This document shows, one piece after another, positions 14,208 through 22,700 of a stretch of 64,000 nt of DNA. The position numbers and the translations under genes were made by a program. Position 1 is the stretch's first letter. Every line of letters starts with the position of its first letter. The stretch spans positions 1-64,000 of IMG/VR virus record IMGVR_UViG_3300024999_000045; one strand, written 5' to 3'. This DNA comes from a virus. The notes beneath the pieces are model-generated. The model was not told the origin of the DNA. It ran no database searches and worked only from the letters and a program-made list of their open reading frames with translations.

Positions 14208-14660
14208 ATGAATTTGACAAAAGATTTGACAACAGGTTTAATAGAAAGACTTGAAATACCCGACAACTTTAGTAAACGCTTATTTAATAAATTGAATTTT
14301 TTAATAAGTAATAAAAAAAATAAAGAAGAATTTATAAATAAGTTTTATGATAAAAATGATTGCTTTGTACTTTGTATTGGTAGATATGAAAAATATTTAC
14401 GCAAAGAAAAAAGCAGAGGCTTACGACCATCTGCTTCACAAATAAATAAATTAATCCAACACAAAAATTATAACAGTTTAAAAGGAATTTTGCAAGAAAT
14501 ATTTTTAGAATTTATATCTGATGAAGACTTGAATAAATTTGTATCTTATTTTTTGGGGCAAAACATTGATTTTGACAGAGTAGTATATTGGTTTGAAAAT
14601 AAAAATATAAATAAAAGTTTTGATAGATTATTGGTTGAATTAAAAAATAATAGAATATAA
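14208..14660 (+). CDS. Unknown helical protein of the lysogeny region (150 aa)
   Basis: ATG follows TTGGGGGTAACAAATTA, a moderate site. The product is nearly all helical, basic in the middle (GRYEKYLRKEKSRGLRPSASQ) and without Cys pairs or membrane segments. It has its own candidate promoter and is followed by a hairpin, so it is a separate transcription unit next to the LytTR regulator and is a possible target of it. No family recognised. Confidence 0.6.
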   Translation: MNLTKDLTTGLIERLEIPDNFSKRLFNKLNFLISNKKNKEEFINKFYDKNDCFVLCIGRYEKYLRKEKSRGLRPSASQINKLIQHKNYNSLKGILQEIFLEFISDEDLNKFVSYFLGQNIDFDRVVYWFENKNINKSFDRLLVELKNNRI

Positions 14661-14667
14661 AAATATC

Positions 14668-14703
14668 TCTTCTGGCTTAGATTTAAGTGTCTAAGCTGGA
14701 AGA
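14668..14703 (+). terminator. Hairpin after the 14.2-14.7 kb gene
   Basis: The 14-base arms 14668-14681 and 14690-14703 (TCTTCTGGCTTAGA against TCTAAGCTGGAAGA) pair in 12 of 14 positions around an 8-base loop, beginning eight bases after the stop codon. The tail is TTAATTAAAA rather than a U-run, so termination would be imperfect. Confidence 0.45.
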
Positions 14704-14739
14704 TTAATTAAAACTAAAAATTAAAGGAAGGTAAATTTT

Positions 14740-15258
14740 ATGAAAAATTTAGAAAAAATTATACATCAGATTTTAAGTTTAGAAAATTATTTAGAAAAAG
14801 AAAGTAATAAGCTTAACGAAGAGCAAAGCACAATTGATACATATAGAGAATTAATTCTGCATAATTATTTTGAGTCATCTAGAGTTAATGCAAGTTTAGG
14901 ATACAAATATTATGCTGAAACCAGAGATGTTCAATTAAAAAGAAGAATGATAAAAAATGATGCAAGTGTTTTAAAAAGTTTTTTAAGTAGATATAAGAAT
15001 CTTATTAAAGATATTAATATTCAAATCTCAGAAAACGAAACAGAAAATGAAAATATACTAAAATCATTATCAAATCAGAAAATAATTAAAGAAAATGTTG
15101 AATGTATTGATAAACTTTTAAAACAAAACCCAAAAACAAACCAACATAGATATAATATCCAAAGATTGAATAATGTTAATAAAACTAATATCAAATTTAA
15201 GGAGGATAAATATCTAACTCGTATAGAAGAATTATTCGAACAAATAAAACAATGTTAA
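14740..15258 (+). CDS. Unknown coiled-coil protein (172 aa)
   Basis: ATG follows AAAGGAAGGTAAATTTT. Almost the entire sequence is charged and helical, with long heptad-like stretches (IIHQILSLENYLEKESNKL, then IQISENETENENILKSL), pointing to a coiled-coil dimer. There is a single Cys near residue 127 and one near the end. Function unknown. It is followed by a promoter for the 3D-domain gene. Confidence 0.6.
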   Translation: MKNLEKIIHQILSLENYLEKESNKLNEEQSTIDTYRELILHNYFESSRVNASLGYKYYAETRDVQLKRRMIKNDASVLKSFLSRYKNLIKDINIQISENETENENILKSLSNQKIIKENVECIDKLLKQNPKTNQHRYNIQRLNNVNKTNIKFKEDKYLTRIEELFEQIKQC

Positions 15259-15271
15259 ATAATATGCACAT

Positions 15272-15302
15272 TTAACACAATATTTTAAATCTGTGATATA
15301 AT
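15272..15302 (+). promoter_or_regulatory. Promoter of the 3D-domain gene
   Basis: TATAAT at 15297-15302 is followed immediately by ATAAACATAATAA, the recurring post--10 sequence. The best upstream element is TTAACA at 15272-15277 with a long 19-bp spacer. Confidence 0.55.
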
Positions 15303-15338
15303 ATAAACATAATAATTATAAAACAAAAGGGGATATGT

Positions 15339-16084
15339 ATGAAAAAAGATTATTTATTTATAAATTTAGAAAAAAGCAAAAAATTAACAATGAAGTCATT
15401 ATTTAAAAATACACTAAAGAATGCAATTGATTTTATAAAATCATTTAGAAAATTATTTATATCGTTAATATTAATACCTATTATTGCTGTGATTATTTTA
15501 ATTAATATAATTTATTCTAAATATAAACATAATAATGAAATCAAAGTATCTGATGAAAAAAATAAATTTGAGACTATTCAGAAGGTTGAAACCGTAATAA
15601 AAGAAGAAATAATTCCAGAAAAAGAAGAAGTTATAACAGAAGTTATAAAACCTATAACGAAAACTGAAGTCAGAGAGGTTATTTCTAGGGGTTCTGAGCA
15701 TAAGTTCAGGTAAATACTGAATATCTAGGTGAGCTTAGAATATTTGAATTTACTGCATATGATTTATCTTATCAGTCTTGCCAAAAGAATCCTGGAGATA
15801 AGGGATATGGCATAACAGCGAGTGGCTTTAACTTATCTGGGTTAACAAGAGAACAAGCAATGACAGTAGCAGCAGGCTCTAGAATATTTCCAATGGGTAC
15901 TAAGTTATACATAGAATTTGATGGTAATAGAAGTAAATATAATGGAATTTATACTGTTAGAGATACTGGTGGAGATATTAAAAGAAATAGGATTGATTTA
16001 TTCATTAATAGTTATAACGAATGCTTAGAATTTGGAAGAGCTAATGGCAGAGTAAAAATTATAAAAGAAGAGGATGGATTATAA
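15339..16084 (+). pseudogene. 3D-domain cell-wall protein, split by a frameshift
   Basis: The first frame (15339-15713) encodes a basic N-terminus, one membrane segment (LFISLILIPIIAVIILINII) and a Glu/Lys-rich stalk, and stops at TAA 15711. The continuing homology is in another frame, open from 15704 to 16084: EFTAYDLSYQ, then a 3D domain with the Asp triad in YTVRDTGG, DIKRNRIDLF. 3D domains bind or cleave peptidoglycan in spore and wall hydrolases. One extra base near AGGTAA (15708-15713) would restore a 248-aa anchored protein. Stops in the second frame at 15695 and 15701 confine the break to about ten bases. It could be real decay or a base-calling error; the site is not slippery. Confidence 0.75.
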
Positions 16085-16085
16085 A

Positions 16086-16622
16086 ATGATATTATTAACT
16101 GGATTTAGTGGAAGTGGTAAAAGTCATATAGAAGAATTATTAAGAAAATTAGGATTAAATAAGTTAACGTCATACACTTCGAGGCCTATTCGCGAGGGTG
16201 AGACTAATCATACTAATTATCATTACATAACTGAAGATGAATTTGAAGATAAGGTTCAAGAAGGATTTTTTGCAGAAAATGTATTTTATCAAGGAAATTA
16301 TTATGGTTGTGCCAAAGAAGATTGTTTAGACAATTCTATTGTTGTAGTAGAGCCAAAAGGATTACAACAATTAAATACAGTTCCGGGATTAAATATAACC
16401 TCAATTTGTATTAAAACTAATATGTTTATAAGGGTGTATAGAATGATAAGAAGAAAAGATAAAATTAAAAATATTCTTAAAAGATTAATTTCAGACCCAA
16501 AAGTATTTAAAGATATAGAAAATAAAGTTGATTATATTATTACTAATAACAAAAATGATCAAGGTAGCCATGCCTTAGCAAAAATTAAAAAAATATTAAA
16601 GAATATAAACATAACAATATAA
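16086..16622 (+). CDS. Guanylate kinase-like P-loop protein
   Basis: 178 aa. ATG 16074 abuts its own ribosome site, so ATG 16086 is preferred. The P-loop GFSGSGKS starts at residue 6. TSRPIREGE and the YHYITEDEF stretch match the GMP-binding region of guanylate kinases. In the cell such enzymes phosphorylate GMP or dGMP with ATP; for a phage this would feed dGTP synthesis. The LID/C-terminal part is shortened and lysine-rich compared with a typical 200-aa enzyme. It overlaps the following gene by one base and follows the 3D gene with no gap, so it belongs to one operon. Confidence 0.75.
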   Translation: MILLTGFSGSGKSHIEELLRKLGLNKLTSYTSRPIREGETNHTNYHYITEDEFEDKVQEGFFAENVFYQGNYYGCAKEDCLDNSIVVVEPKGLQQLNTVPGLNITSICIKTNMFIRVYRMIRRKDKIKNILKRLISDPKVFKDIENKVDYIITNNKNDQGSHALAKIKKILKNINITI

Positions 16623-17059
16623 TGATAAGTTTATCTAAAAAAAATCAAATTAATAATGAAAGACAAAAATTATATGATTTAGGTTACAATGCTACTAAAA
16701 TGGCTGAAATATTAGGTTGTGATCGAACGACAATTTCAAAGTGGCTAAAGGGAAAAGATTTAATTAGTAATGAAAAAAAAGATGAAGAAACAAAATGTTT
16801 TAGCTGCTCGATGTGTAGTGCTTCAAAATGTTATTTTCATGCAGTTGTACACGTTGAACATAAATATGATAAAACAGTTGTGAGATTATTAGAATCAAAA
16901 GATGCAAAAGACCTAGAGAAAGCTAAAACATTACAAGATAGAATAAATAAGGATAAAATTAATGATTTTAGAAAAAGAGGAATATCTGTATCGATTAATA
17001 ATATTGGAGATTGTTTTGTAAGTGATTGCAGAAGTTATAAACCAGATACGAGAAAATAG
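16622..17059 (+). CDS. Helix-turn-helix protein with Cys cluster (145 aa)
   Basis: ATG shares its first base with the last base of the previous stop codon. Residues about 10-45 form a helix-turn-helix (QKLYDLGYNATKMAEILG, then DRTTISKWLKGK), like transposase or phage regulator HTH units. Then comes a Cys-rich patch, CFSCSMCSASKCYFH, that could bind zinc. The C-terminal part has two more Cys (GDCFVSDC). The combination suggests a DNA-binding regulator whose metal site has a structural role. It directly precedes clpX. Target unknown. Confidence 0.65.
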   Translation: MISLSKKNQINNERQKLYDLGYNATKMAEILGCDRTTISKWLKGKDLISNEKKDEETKCFSCSMCSASKCYFHAVVHVEHKYDKTVVRLLESKDAKDLEKAKTLQDRINKDKINDFRKRGISVSINNIGDCFVSDCRSYKPDTRK

Positions 17060-17077
17060 AGAGGTGGTTAAATTAAA

Positions 17078-18304
17078 ATGGGTATTTTATCAAAAATAGA
17101 TCAAATTTGTTCTTTTTGTGGCAAGTCAAGTAAAGATGTAGAGAAGATGGTAAATGGCGGAAGTGTAACAATTTGTAATGAATGTGTTGAAACTTGTGTA
17201 GATATATTAAAAGATAAAAATGTTATTACAAAATCTACTGGATATTCAAACTATTTAAAACCATTAGATATAAAAAATATATTAGATGAAACGGTTATTG
17301 GCCAAGATTATGCTAAAAAAGTGTTATCTGTAGCCGTTTATAATCATTATAAGAGGATTAATAATAAAAATAAATCAGGTGTTGATATACAAAAGTCAAA
17401 TATTATGATGTTAGGGACAACAGGTTGTGGAAAAACTCTAATTGCTCAAAGCATAGCGAAAATATTAGATGTACCCTTTACAATTGCAGATGCAAATAGC
17501 CTCACAGCTAGCGGTTATGTGGGTGAGGACGTAGAATCGATACTTACAAGACTATTACAAAATTGTGATTTCGATGTTGAAAAGGCAGAACGTGGAATTA
17601 TATTTTTAGACGAAGTGGATAAGATAGCTAAAAAAGGTGAAAATGTTTCAATTACAAGAGACGTTAGTGGTGAATGTGTTCAACAAGCATTGCTTAAAAT
17701 CATAGAAGGTTCTGTGGTGAATGTTTCACCTCAAGGTGGCAGAAAGCATCCACAACAAGAATTTATACAAGTAGACACTTCAAATATATTATTTATTGTA
17801 GGTGGAGCATTTGTAGGTATTGAAAAGATAATACAAGATAGATTAGATAAAGATAATCCAAAGAAAAATAAGAAAATAGGATTTAATACTGAAGTTATTA
17901 CAACAGAAGAGATAAAAGAAATTGATAAAGAAGAATTATTAACACATATAGCACCACAAGACTTAATAAAATTTGGGATGATACCAGAGTTTGTTGGTAG
18001 ACTTCCAGTTATAGCAACATTAAAAGCTTTAAATAAAGATGCTTTAGTAAAAATATTAACAGAACCTAAAAATTCTATAACAAATCAATATAAAGAGTTG
18101 TTTGAAATGGATAATTTAGATTTAACTTTTGAAAAAGATGCTTTGGAATCAATAGCCGATAAGGCTATTAAAAGAAATACTGGCGCTAGAGGTCTAAGGG
18201 CAATAATTGAAGAGGTAATGTTGGATTTAATGTTTGATGCACCATCAAAAAAGAAGAAGAAATATGTTATTACTAAAGAAATGGTTGAAAAAGTGGTGGC
18301 ATAG
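17078..18304 (+). CDS. clpX: ClpX ATPase (phage-encoded)
   Basis: 408 aa, near the usual 420. It has the N-terminal zinc domain ([14 protein letters not shown]... CNEC), Walker A GTTGCGKT near residue 115, the GYVGED pore loop, Walker [10 protein letters not shown], the ClpX box [10 protein letters not shown], and [10 protein letters not shown] near the C-terminus (sensor II). An IGF-like loop (KKIGFNTEV) is present, so it should dock onto host ClpP. ClpX unfolds proteins for ClpP; the zinc domain receives adaptors. A phage copy would redirect host proteolysis or act as a chaperone for replication proteins or a repressor. A phage-encoded ClpX is unusual. The gene has good ribosome sequence GAGGTGG and no own promoter visible. 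Confidence 0.95.
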   Translation: MGILSKIDQICSFCGKSSKDVEKMVNGGSVTICNECVETCVDILKDKNVITKSTGYSNYLKPLDIKNILDETVIGQDYAKKVLSVAVYNHYKRINNKNKSGVDIQKSNIMMLGTTGCGKTLIAQSIAKILDVPFTIADANSLTASGYVGEDVESILTRLLQNCDFDVEKAERGIIFLDEVDKIAKKGENVSITRDVSGECVQQALLKIIEGSVVNVSPQGGRKHPQQEFIQVDTSNILFIVGGAFVGIEKIIQDRLDKDNPKKNKKIGFNTEVITTEEIKEIDKEELLTHIAPQDLIKFGMIPEFVGRLPVIATLKALNKDALVKILTEPKNSITNQYKELFEMDNLDLTFEKDALESIADKAIKRNTGARGLRAIIEEVMLDLMFDAPSKKKKKYVITKEMVEKVVA

Positions 18305-18316
18305 AAAGAGGCAAAT

Positions 18317-18853
18317 ATGAGTTATTTTATTAATATAGAAGATAATAATGCATCAAAAAATTTTAATAAGTCACTAAAAAATATATTAAAAGATAAATTT
18401 AGTTTAAAATCAATAGTTATTTTAAATATTGGGACAGACAGATCAACTGGCGATTGTTTAGGGGCGTTGGTGGGATATAAATTAAAGAATTTAAAACACA
18501 ATAATATACATATTTATGGTAATTTAGATAATCCAGTACATGCTAAAAACTTAGAACAAAATATGAATATAATAAAAGAAAAACACAAAGACTCATTTGT
18601 TATTGCAATTGACGCTTCATTAAGTAGTTCAGATAACATTGGAAGAATAAATATATCGGATATTCCAATAAAACCTGGAAGTGGTGTAGGAAAAAACTTA
18701 CCAGAAGTTGGTGATATTGCTATAACGGGTGTTGTAAATACTTATGGATATAATGAATTTTTAACATTACAAAATACACGCTTAAATATTGTAATGAAAA
18801 TGGCAGATTTAATATCTTCGGGATTAATGAAAGTATTACCAAAAGTGGTTTAA
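18317..18853 (+). CDS. YyaC-like (DUF1256) protein, GPR protease fold
   Basis: 178 aa. The signature IVILNIGTDRSTGDCLGALVG matches YyaC, a sporulation-associated family related in fold to the germination protease GPR. Further family-like stretches are IYGNLDNPVHAKNL, AIDASLSSSDNIG and PGSGVGKNLPEVGD. YyaC's exact activity is not established; in hosts it belongs to spore formation. It starts 13 bases after clpX, so the two are probably one mRNA. A phage copy may tune sporulation or spore entry of phage DNA. Start ATG 18317 follows GAAAGAGGCAAAT. Confidence 0.8.
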   Translation: MSYFINIEDNNASKNFNKSLKNILKDKFSLKSIVILNIGTDRSTGDCLGALVGYKLKNLKHNNIHIYGNLDNPVHAKNLEQNMNIIKEKHKDSFVIAIDASLSSSDNIGRINISDIPIKPGSGVGKNLPEVGDIAITGVVNTYGYNEFLTLQNTRLNIVMKMADLISSGLMKVLPKVV

Positions 18854-18888
18854 ATAAAAATAAGATTTCGTTGAAAAGGGGAATAAAT

Positions 18889-19296
18889 ATGACAGGAAGA
18901 GAAGAATTGCTACAAAAAATCAAAGATAAAGAGTGTGAAGTTAATGAACTTAGCAATGAAAGATATGAATTAATGCAAGAGTTTTTAGATAAATATGAAG
19001 TTCTAGAAACCAAAGAACAATATCTTAATAAATACTTTAAATATAAAAACAATCATTATAGCTGCCCAGAGGACGAGAAAGATTATTGGAACGAATATTA
19101 TTACGTTTATAAAATTACAAGTAAAGCAAATATAAAAGCAATTAATTTTAGAAAAGATAATGAAGGTGCAATAGAAATTAAAAAAGAAACAATGTATATA
19201 AATGATAATGTCGTTGAAATAACTAGAGAAGAATTTTTAGAAAATTGGAATATTATAAAAAATGACGTAACAGACCTAGAAAAAATGTTTCAATAA
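18889..19296 (+). CDS. Unknown helical protein (135 aa)
   Basis: TTG 18871 lies upstream in frame, but ATG 18889 follows AAAAGGGGAATAAAT and is preferred. The N-terminal 45 residues are a charged coiled-coil-like helix (GREELLQKIKDKECEVNEL). The middle is aromatic (CPEDEKDYWNEYYYVYKIT) and the end again helical. No family recognised. Confidence 0.55.
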   Translation: MTGREELLQKIKDKECEVNELSNERYELMQEFLDKYEVLETKEQYLNKYFKYKNNHYSCPEDEKDYWNEYYYVYKITSKANIKAINFRKDNEGAIEIKKETMYINDNVVEITREEFLENWNIIKNDVTDLEKMFQ

Positions 19297-19328
19297 AATA
19301 ACGATTTGACTTGAAAATGGAGGATAAA

Positions 19329-19616
19329 ATGGTATTAAGTGATATTAAAAATATAGTAAATAAATATGTACCTGATATTATGGGATATCCAGAAGACGAA
19401 TATGGTGAGTTGTATACCGAAGTTTATACTCATGAAATAAATGGACTTTGTAATAGTATAAAACTTATGTTAGAACAAGAAATTTATGGAAAATATGATT
19501 TAGCAGTAATAATTTTAAATGAATGTGTTGGTATATGGGGTAAAGACGGCAACAAATTAACGAGAAGTATTTATAATAATCTATCAAGAGATTTATTAAC
19601 AGAGTATTATCAATAA
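19329..19616 (+). CDS. Unknown protein (95 aa)
   Basis: ATG 19329 follows AATGGAGGATAAA; the in-frame upstream TTG and ATG lack a site. Acidic, helical (SDIKNIVNKYVPDIMGY), with YDLAVIILNECVGIWGKDG in the centre and a helical end (SRDLLTEYYQ). No family recognised. Intergenic repeats flank it on both sides. Confidence 0.55.
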   Translation: MVLSDIKNIVNKYVPDIMGYPEDEYGELYTEVYTHEINGLCNSIKLMLEQEIYGKYDLAVIILNECVGIWGKDGNKLTRSIYNNLSRDLLTEYYQ

Positions 19617-19652
19617 AGCAGCAATTTTATTAAAAAGGAAGAGGAATAGAAG

Positions 19653-19991
19653 ATGGCTAAATCAAGAGAACATATTGTAATGAATGGAAAGCCAGCTTTT
19701 TACGCTTGTATTTATGAAGATTTAAGAAAAGCTGCTATAAATTGTGGATGGGCATTAGGTTTACATGGAAGTCTGGCAAGTGATATGGATATTATGGCAA
19801 TGCCTTGGACGGAAGATGCAAAACCAGTTGATGAAATGATAAAAGTTTTATCAGATTGCTTTACTGATAGTCCATTTAAAGAACATCATACAATACCAAA
19901 TTATAATAAACCTAACAATAGAGTTGTTTATACAATGAGTATATGGGGTAATTTTTACTTAGATATTAATGTTATTAAATCTACATTGTAA
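19653..19991 (+). CDS. Minimal nucleotidyltransferase-like protein
   Basis: 112 aa. The motif LGLHGSLASDMDIMAMPW contains GS followed after three residues by DxD, the signature of the polymerase-beta nucleotidyltransferase superfamily. The preceding helix (YEDLRKAAINCGW) and a later WGNFYLDINVI are consistent. Minimal forms lacking a polymerase domain occur in phages, and their substrates are generally unknown. A third catalytic Asp may be the one in YLDINV. It sits between small genes, sharing the usual junction repeats. Start ATG after GGAAGAGGAATAGAAG. Confidence 0.55.
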   Translation: MAKSREHIVMNGKPAFYACIYEDLRKAAINCGWALGLHGSLASDMDIMAMPWTEDAKPVDEMIKVLSDCFTDSPFKEHHTIPNYNKPNNRVVYTMSIWGNFYLDINVIKSTL

Positions 19992-20043
19992 AAGGATATA
20001 AAAAATTAAACAAAATAGAAATTTTATTTAGAAAGGAATATAT

Positions 20044-20358
20044 ATGTTGTATATAGCAGTAGTAGCATATAATTTCGAGTTATCATGTAGAGCTATAAGA
20101 ATTTTAGCCGAAAATGATGCAAATACTGAAATTAAAACTATAAGAAAAGATGTAATTGAGATGAGTGACAATACTAAATATAAAGCATTTTCTAATTATA
20201 ACCATGTTCGTGGACATTATATAGACCAATTAGTTATTGTTGATGATTTTAGGTGGAATGTTCATATGCAACAAGAAGAGCTAATAAGTTGGATAAAATA
20301 TCGCATGATGCATTCTTGTGTTCCAAAAGAATTTCAAATACAAGAATATGAATATTAA
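20044..20358 (+). CDS. Unknown protein (104 aa)
   Basis: ATG follows AAAGGAATATAT. LYIAVVAYNFELSCRAIRI at the N-terminus is followed by AFSNYNHVRGHYIDQLVIV. That pattern (strand, helix, strand, HVRG-H-YID) resembles a compact alpha/beta nucleotide- or nucleic-acid-binding unit. The C-terminal part is helical. Not recognised as a named family. Confidence 0.55.
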   Translation: MLYIAVVAYNFELSCRAIRILAENDANTEIKTIRKDVIEMSDNTKYKAFSNYNHVRGHYIDQLVIVDDFRWNVHMQQEELISWIKYRMMHSCVPKEFQIQEYEY

Positions 20359-20382
20359 GTTTAAATAAAAGGGAGATTTTGT

Positions 20383-20544
20383 ATGAAAAAGATTAAAATT
20401 AGTGAGAAAAATTATTATTGTAAAGACGAAAAATATTGTGGGTGGTATAAATGTCCTAATTGTGAAGATACGAATATAACGTATTACGATAATTATTGCT
20501 CTAATTGTGGTAGTAAACTAGAGTGGGAAGATAAGTCTAAGTAA
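20383..20544 (+). CDS. Zinc-ribbon small protein (53 aa)
   Basis: ATG follows GGGAGATTTTGT. Two Cys pairs are spaced as a ribbon, CPNC near residue 24 and CSNC near residue 39, with additional Cys at CKDEKYCGW. The C-terminus is charged (KLEWEDKSK). It is one of at least five small four-Cys proteins in the window, and could bind nucleic acid or a host protein. Confidence 0.55.
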   Translation: MKKIKISEKNYYCKDEKYCGWYKCPNCEDTNITYYDNYCSNCGSKLEWEDKSK

Positions 20545-20583
20545 AATTACAGTTTGATTTAAAGAAAGAAGGGAGTAAATTAA

Positions 20584-20844
20584 ATGATTAATATATATAT
20601 AAATATTTGTTTTCATTTTGATTTAGTTTTATCAAAATACGAATGGCACGAAATGCAAAACCCAATTTTGAAATTAATAGAGCAATTTGCAGTTCATACA
20701 TTACCAAAATCCTATAGTAATATAGGTCAGATTAAAATTAATGATGATTTTATGGATGTTTATTGTAAATTTAAAGAAGGGTCACTTTGGTTTATTGTAA
20801 TAGATAATAAAAAAGCTGAATATGAAGATATAAATATTGATTAA
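20584..20844 (+). CDS. Unknown protein (86 aa)
   Basis: Ribosome site AAGAAGGGAGTAAATTAA. Predicted beta-helix-beta: INICFHFDLVLSKYEWH, then ILKLIEQFAVHTLPKSY, then FKEGSLWFIVIDNKKAEYE. No Cys. No family recognised. It lies in the same run of small genes and ends in the usual junction repeat. Confidence 0.5.
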   Translation: MINIYINICFHFDLVLSKYEWHEMQNPILKLIEQFAVHTLPKSYSNIGQIKINDDFMDVYCKFKEGSLWFIVIDNKKAEYEDINID

Positions 20845-20874
20845 AACTTTCATTTTATTAAAAGGAGAAGATAT

Positions 20875-21069
20875 ATGAATAATAGCAAAAGAATAGAAAC
20901 AATATTTGAGAATTTAGACACAAGATTAACTTGGTTGGCTAAATCAGATAGTGCTATTGAATATGCACCACATATAAGATCTGATTTTAATGGTGTAGTT
21001 GGTTTAATAAATGAATTAAAATACGAGTTAGGATTTGAAACAAAAGAATGTAACGAATACTTTAAATAA
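20875..21069 (+). CDS. Small helical protein (64 aa)
   Basis: ATG follows AAAGGAGAAGATAT. The protein is helical and acidic (NLDTRLTWLAKSDSAIEYAP, then GLINELKYELGFETKECNE). A single Cys near the C-terminus. No motif. Spacing of 14 bases to the next gene suggests joint translation. Confidence 0.5.
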   Translation: MNNSKRIETIFENLDTRLTWLAKSDSAIEYAPHIRSDFNGVVGLINELKYELGFETKECNEYFK

Positions 21070-21083
21070 AAGGAGAAAACAAA

Positions 21084-21290
21084 ATGCTAAATGTACAAAA
21101 CTTAGAAGTAAAAAATGTTATTTATATGTCCAAAGAGGAAATTAAAATTGAAATTCAAGCAATTAAATCAGCTTTGCAAGTAATAAAAGTATCTAATGTT
21201 AAAATTGATGTTATGAATGATAAAAAAGCAAAGCGTTTAAGAGTATTAGAAACTGAATTAACGGATAGAAATTTTAATAATATTAAATAA
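21084..21290 (+). CDS. Small helical protein (68 aa)
   Basis: ATG follows AAAAGGAGAAAACAAA. Lys/Glu/Ile-rich, probably a pair of helices (SKEEIKIEIQAIKSALQVIK, then DKKAKRLRVLETELTDR). The next feature is the RNase H promoter, so this closes an operon. Function unknown. Confidence 0.5.
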   Translation: MLNVQNLEVKNVIYMSKEEIKIEIQAIKSALQVIKVSNVKIDVMNDKKAKRLRVLETELTDRNFNNIK

Positions 21291-21339
21291 ATCAAAAGAT
21301 TGATTTAAAAATATAAATATAATAATTTTAAAATGGCTA

Positions 21340-21367
21340 TTGACATATTATTTACAAATGGTATAAT
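21340..21367 (+). promoter_or_regulatory. Promoter of the RNase HI operon
   Basis: TTGACA at 21340-21345, 16-bp spacer, TATAAT at 21362-21367, TG plus one base before the -10, then ATAAATATAATAA. This is one of the most complete promoters here. Confidence 0.8.
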
Positions 21368-21400
21368 ATAAATATAATAATATAACAACGAGGTAAAAAT

Positions 21401-21871
21401 ATGGATAAAATAATTATATACTGCGACGGATCCTGTCTTAATAATCAAAGCGAGGTAAACTTTGGAGGGTGGGGTGCAGTAATTCAATTCAAAGACCAAA
21501 TAAAAGAGATTTATGGTGGAGAAAAGAATACCACAAATCAAAGAATGGAATTGTTAAGTTGCATTAAAGCCTTAGAGTTGCTTAAATCAAATAAATACAT
21601 AGTTGAAGTATATAGTGATAGTGCTTATTTAATCAATTGTATGCAGCAAGGATGGTATAAAAAGTGGCAATCTAATGGGTGGAGAAATTCACAAAAGAAA
21701 CCAGTGGAAAATAAAGATTTGTGGGAGCAATTAATTGTGTTAATTGAGGGGTTTAATATAAATTTTAATAAAATTAAAGGCCATTCGGGGAACAATTTAA
21801 ACGAAAAAGTAGATCAATTAGCACAAAAAGGTGCATATGAGATAAAGGAGAAAGAAAATGAAAAAAATTAG
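21401..21871 (+). CDS. rnhA: Ribonuclease HI
   Basis: 156 aa. RNase HI cuts the RNA strand of RNA-DNA hybrids, removing primers and R-loops. All four acidic catalytic residues are recognisable: Asp in IYCDGSC, Glu in NQRMELLS, Asp in VYSDSAYL and Asp in NEKVDQLA. The substrate-binding part WYKKWQSNGWRNSQKKPV and the metal-proximal IKGHSGN are present. Length is typical. It heads an operon with a strong promoter, and its 3' end overlaps the first FETNSSSTHS gene by 14 bases. In the phage it would complement the primase, helicase and polymerase at 44-54 kb. Confidence 0.95.
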   Translation: MDKIIIYCDGSCLNNQSEVNFGGWGAVIQFKDQIKEIYGGEKNTTNQRMELLSCIKALELLKSNKYIVEVYSDSAYLINCMQQGWYKKWQSNGWRNSQKKPVENKDLWEQLIVLIEGFNINFNKIKGHSGNNLNEKVDQLAQKGAYEIKEKENEKN

Positions 21872-22352
21872 AAATAGTGTTTTTGAAACAAATTCAAGCA
21901 GTACGCATTCAATTTGCATTACTAAAAATAATGTATTGAATGATAAAAGAAGTGAAATTAGTTTTACAATAGGCGAATTTGGTTGGGAATGTGATACATT
22001 GTCAACTCCTTATGAAAAAGCACAATATCTTTACACTGGTGTCTTGGCAAATAACAGAGAAGAATTGATAGACCAAATCAAATCAATATTAGATAAAAAT
22101 AATATTAGTTATGATTTTCAAGAACCAGAATTTGAGACATATGGAGACGAGAATCATAAATATTTAAAAGATGGATATATTGACCACTCATGTGAATTAG
22201 GTGGATTTTTAGATATTTGCACAGATGAAAATAAATTAATGAGATATTTGTTTTCTTCAGAAAGTTTTATTATAACAGGCAATGATAATGATGATTACGA
22301 CGTGGATATTAATGTAAATTATGACCACGAAGAATACTACAAAGGAAACTAG
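21858..22352 (+). CDS. FETNSSSTHS-motif protein 1
   Basis: 164 aa. The N-terminus IRNSVFETNSSSTHSICI carries the motif shared by the three consecutive genes here. After it the sequence is unrelated: acidic, with GEFGWECDTLSTPYEKAQYL and several Asp/Asn-rich runs. The ATG lies inside the end of the RNase H gene, so translation is coupled. The motif resembles an N-terminal tag (Phe-Glu-Thr-Asn-Ser-Ser-Ser-Thr-His-Ser) that I remember in hypothetical phage proteins. No assigned function. The neighbouring radical SAM enzyme makes a modification hypothesis reasonable. Confidence 0.7.
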   Translation: MKKIRNSVFETNSSSTHSICITKNNVLNDKRSEISFTIGEFGWECDTLSTPYEKAQYLYTGVLANNREELIDQIKSILDKNNISYDFQEPEFETYGDENHKYLKDGYIDHSCELGGFLDICTDENKLMRYLFSSESFIITGNDNDDYDVDINVNYDHEEYYKGN

Positions 22353-22364
22353 GAGGATTTAAAA

Positions 22365-22655
22365 ATGAGAACAATAAGAAGAGGCGTTTTTGAAACAAAC
22401 AGTAGTTCAACACACAGTATTAGCATCGTATCAAAAGAAGAATTTGATAAATGGAAGAATGGCGAATTGTTATATGACAGGTATGAAAAATTATTTTTAA
22501 CAAAAGATGAATCACAGGAACTCGAAGACCAAGATGATTTAAATACATATGACGAATATTTTGATGATGGGTGTTTAGAAGGTTTTACAAAAAAACACAC
22601 TACAAAGAGTGGTGATGAAATAATTGCTTTTGGTAAATATGGATATGATGGTTAG
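22365..22655 (+). CDS. FETNSSSTHS-motif protein 2
   Basis: 96 aa, the shortest of the three. It starts IRRGVFETNSSSTHSISIV and then is acidic and helical (FLTKDESQELEDQDDLNTY), ending in KYGYDG. It starts 12 bases after the previous stop with AGGAGG. Variable remainder and constant N-terminus suggest that the motif does a common job for different cargo domains. Confidence 0.7.
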   Translation: MRTIRRGVFETNSSSTHSISIVSKEEFDKWKNGELLYDRYEKLFLTKDESQELEDQDDLNTYDEYFDDGCLEGFTKKHTTKSGDEIIAFGKYGYDG

Positions 22656-22700
22656 TGATAATTAATAATTATATTCTACATAATATAAGGAGAGATTAAA

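Noticed and set aside
15704-15713. Programmed -1 frameshifting in the 3D-domain gene
   Set aside because: The overlap window has no slippery heptamer; TTC AGG TAA does not allow re-pairing, so an indel or error is more likely.
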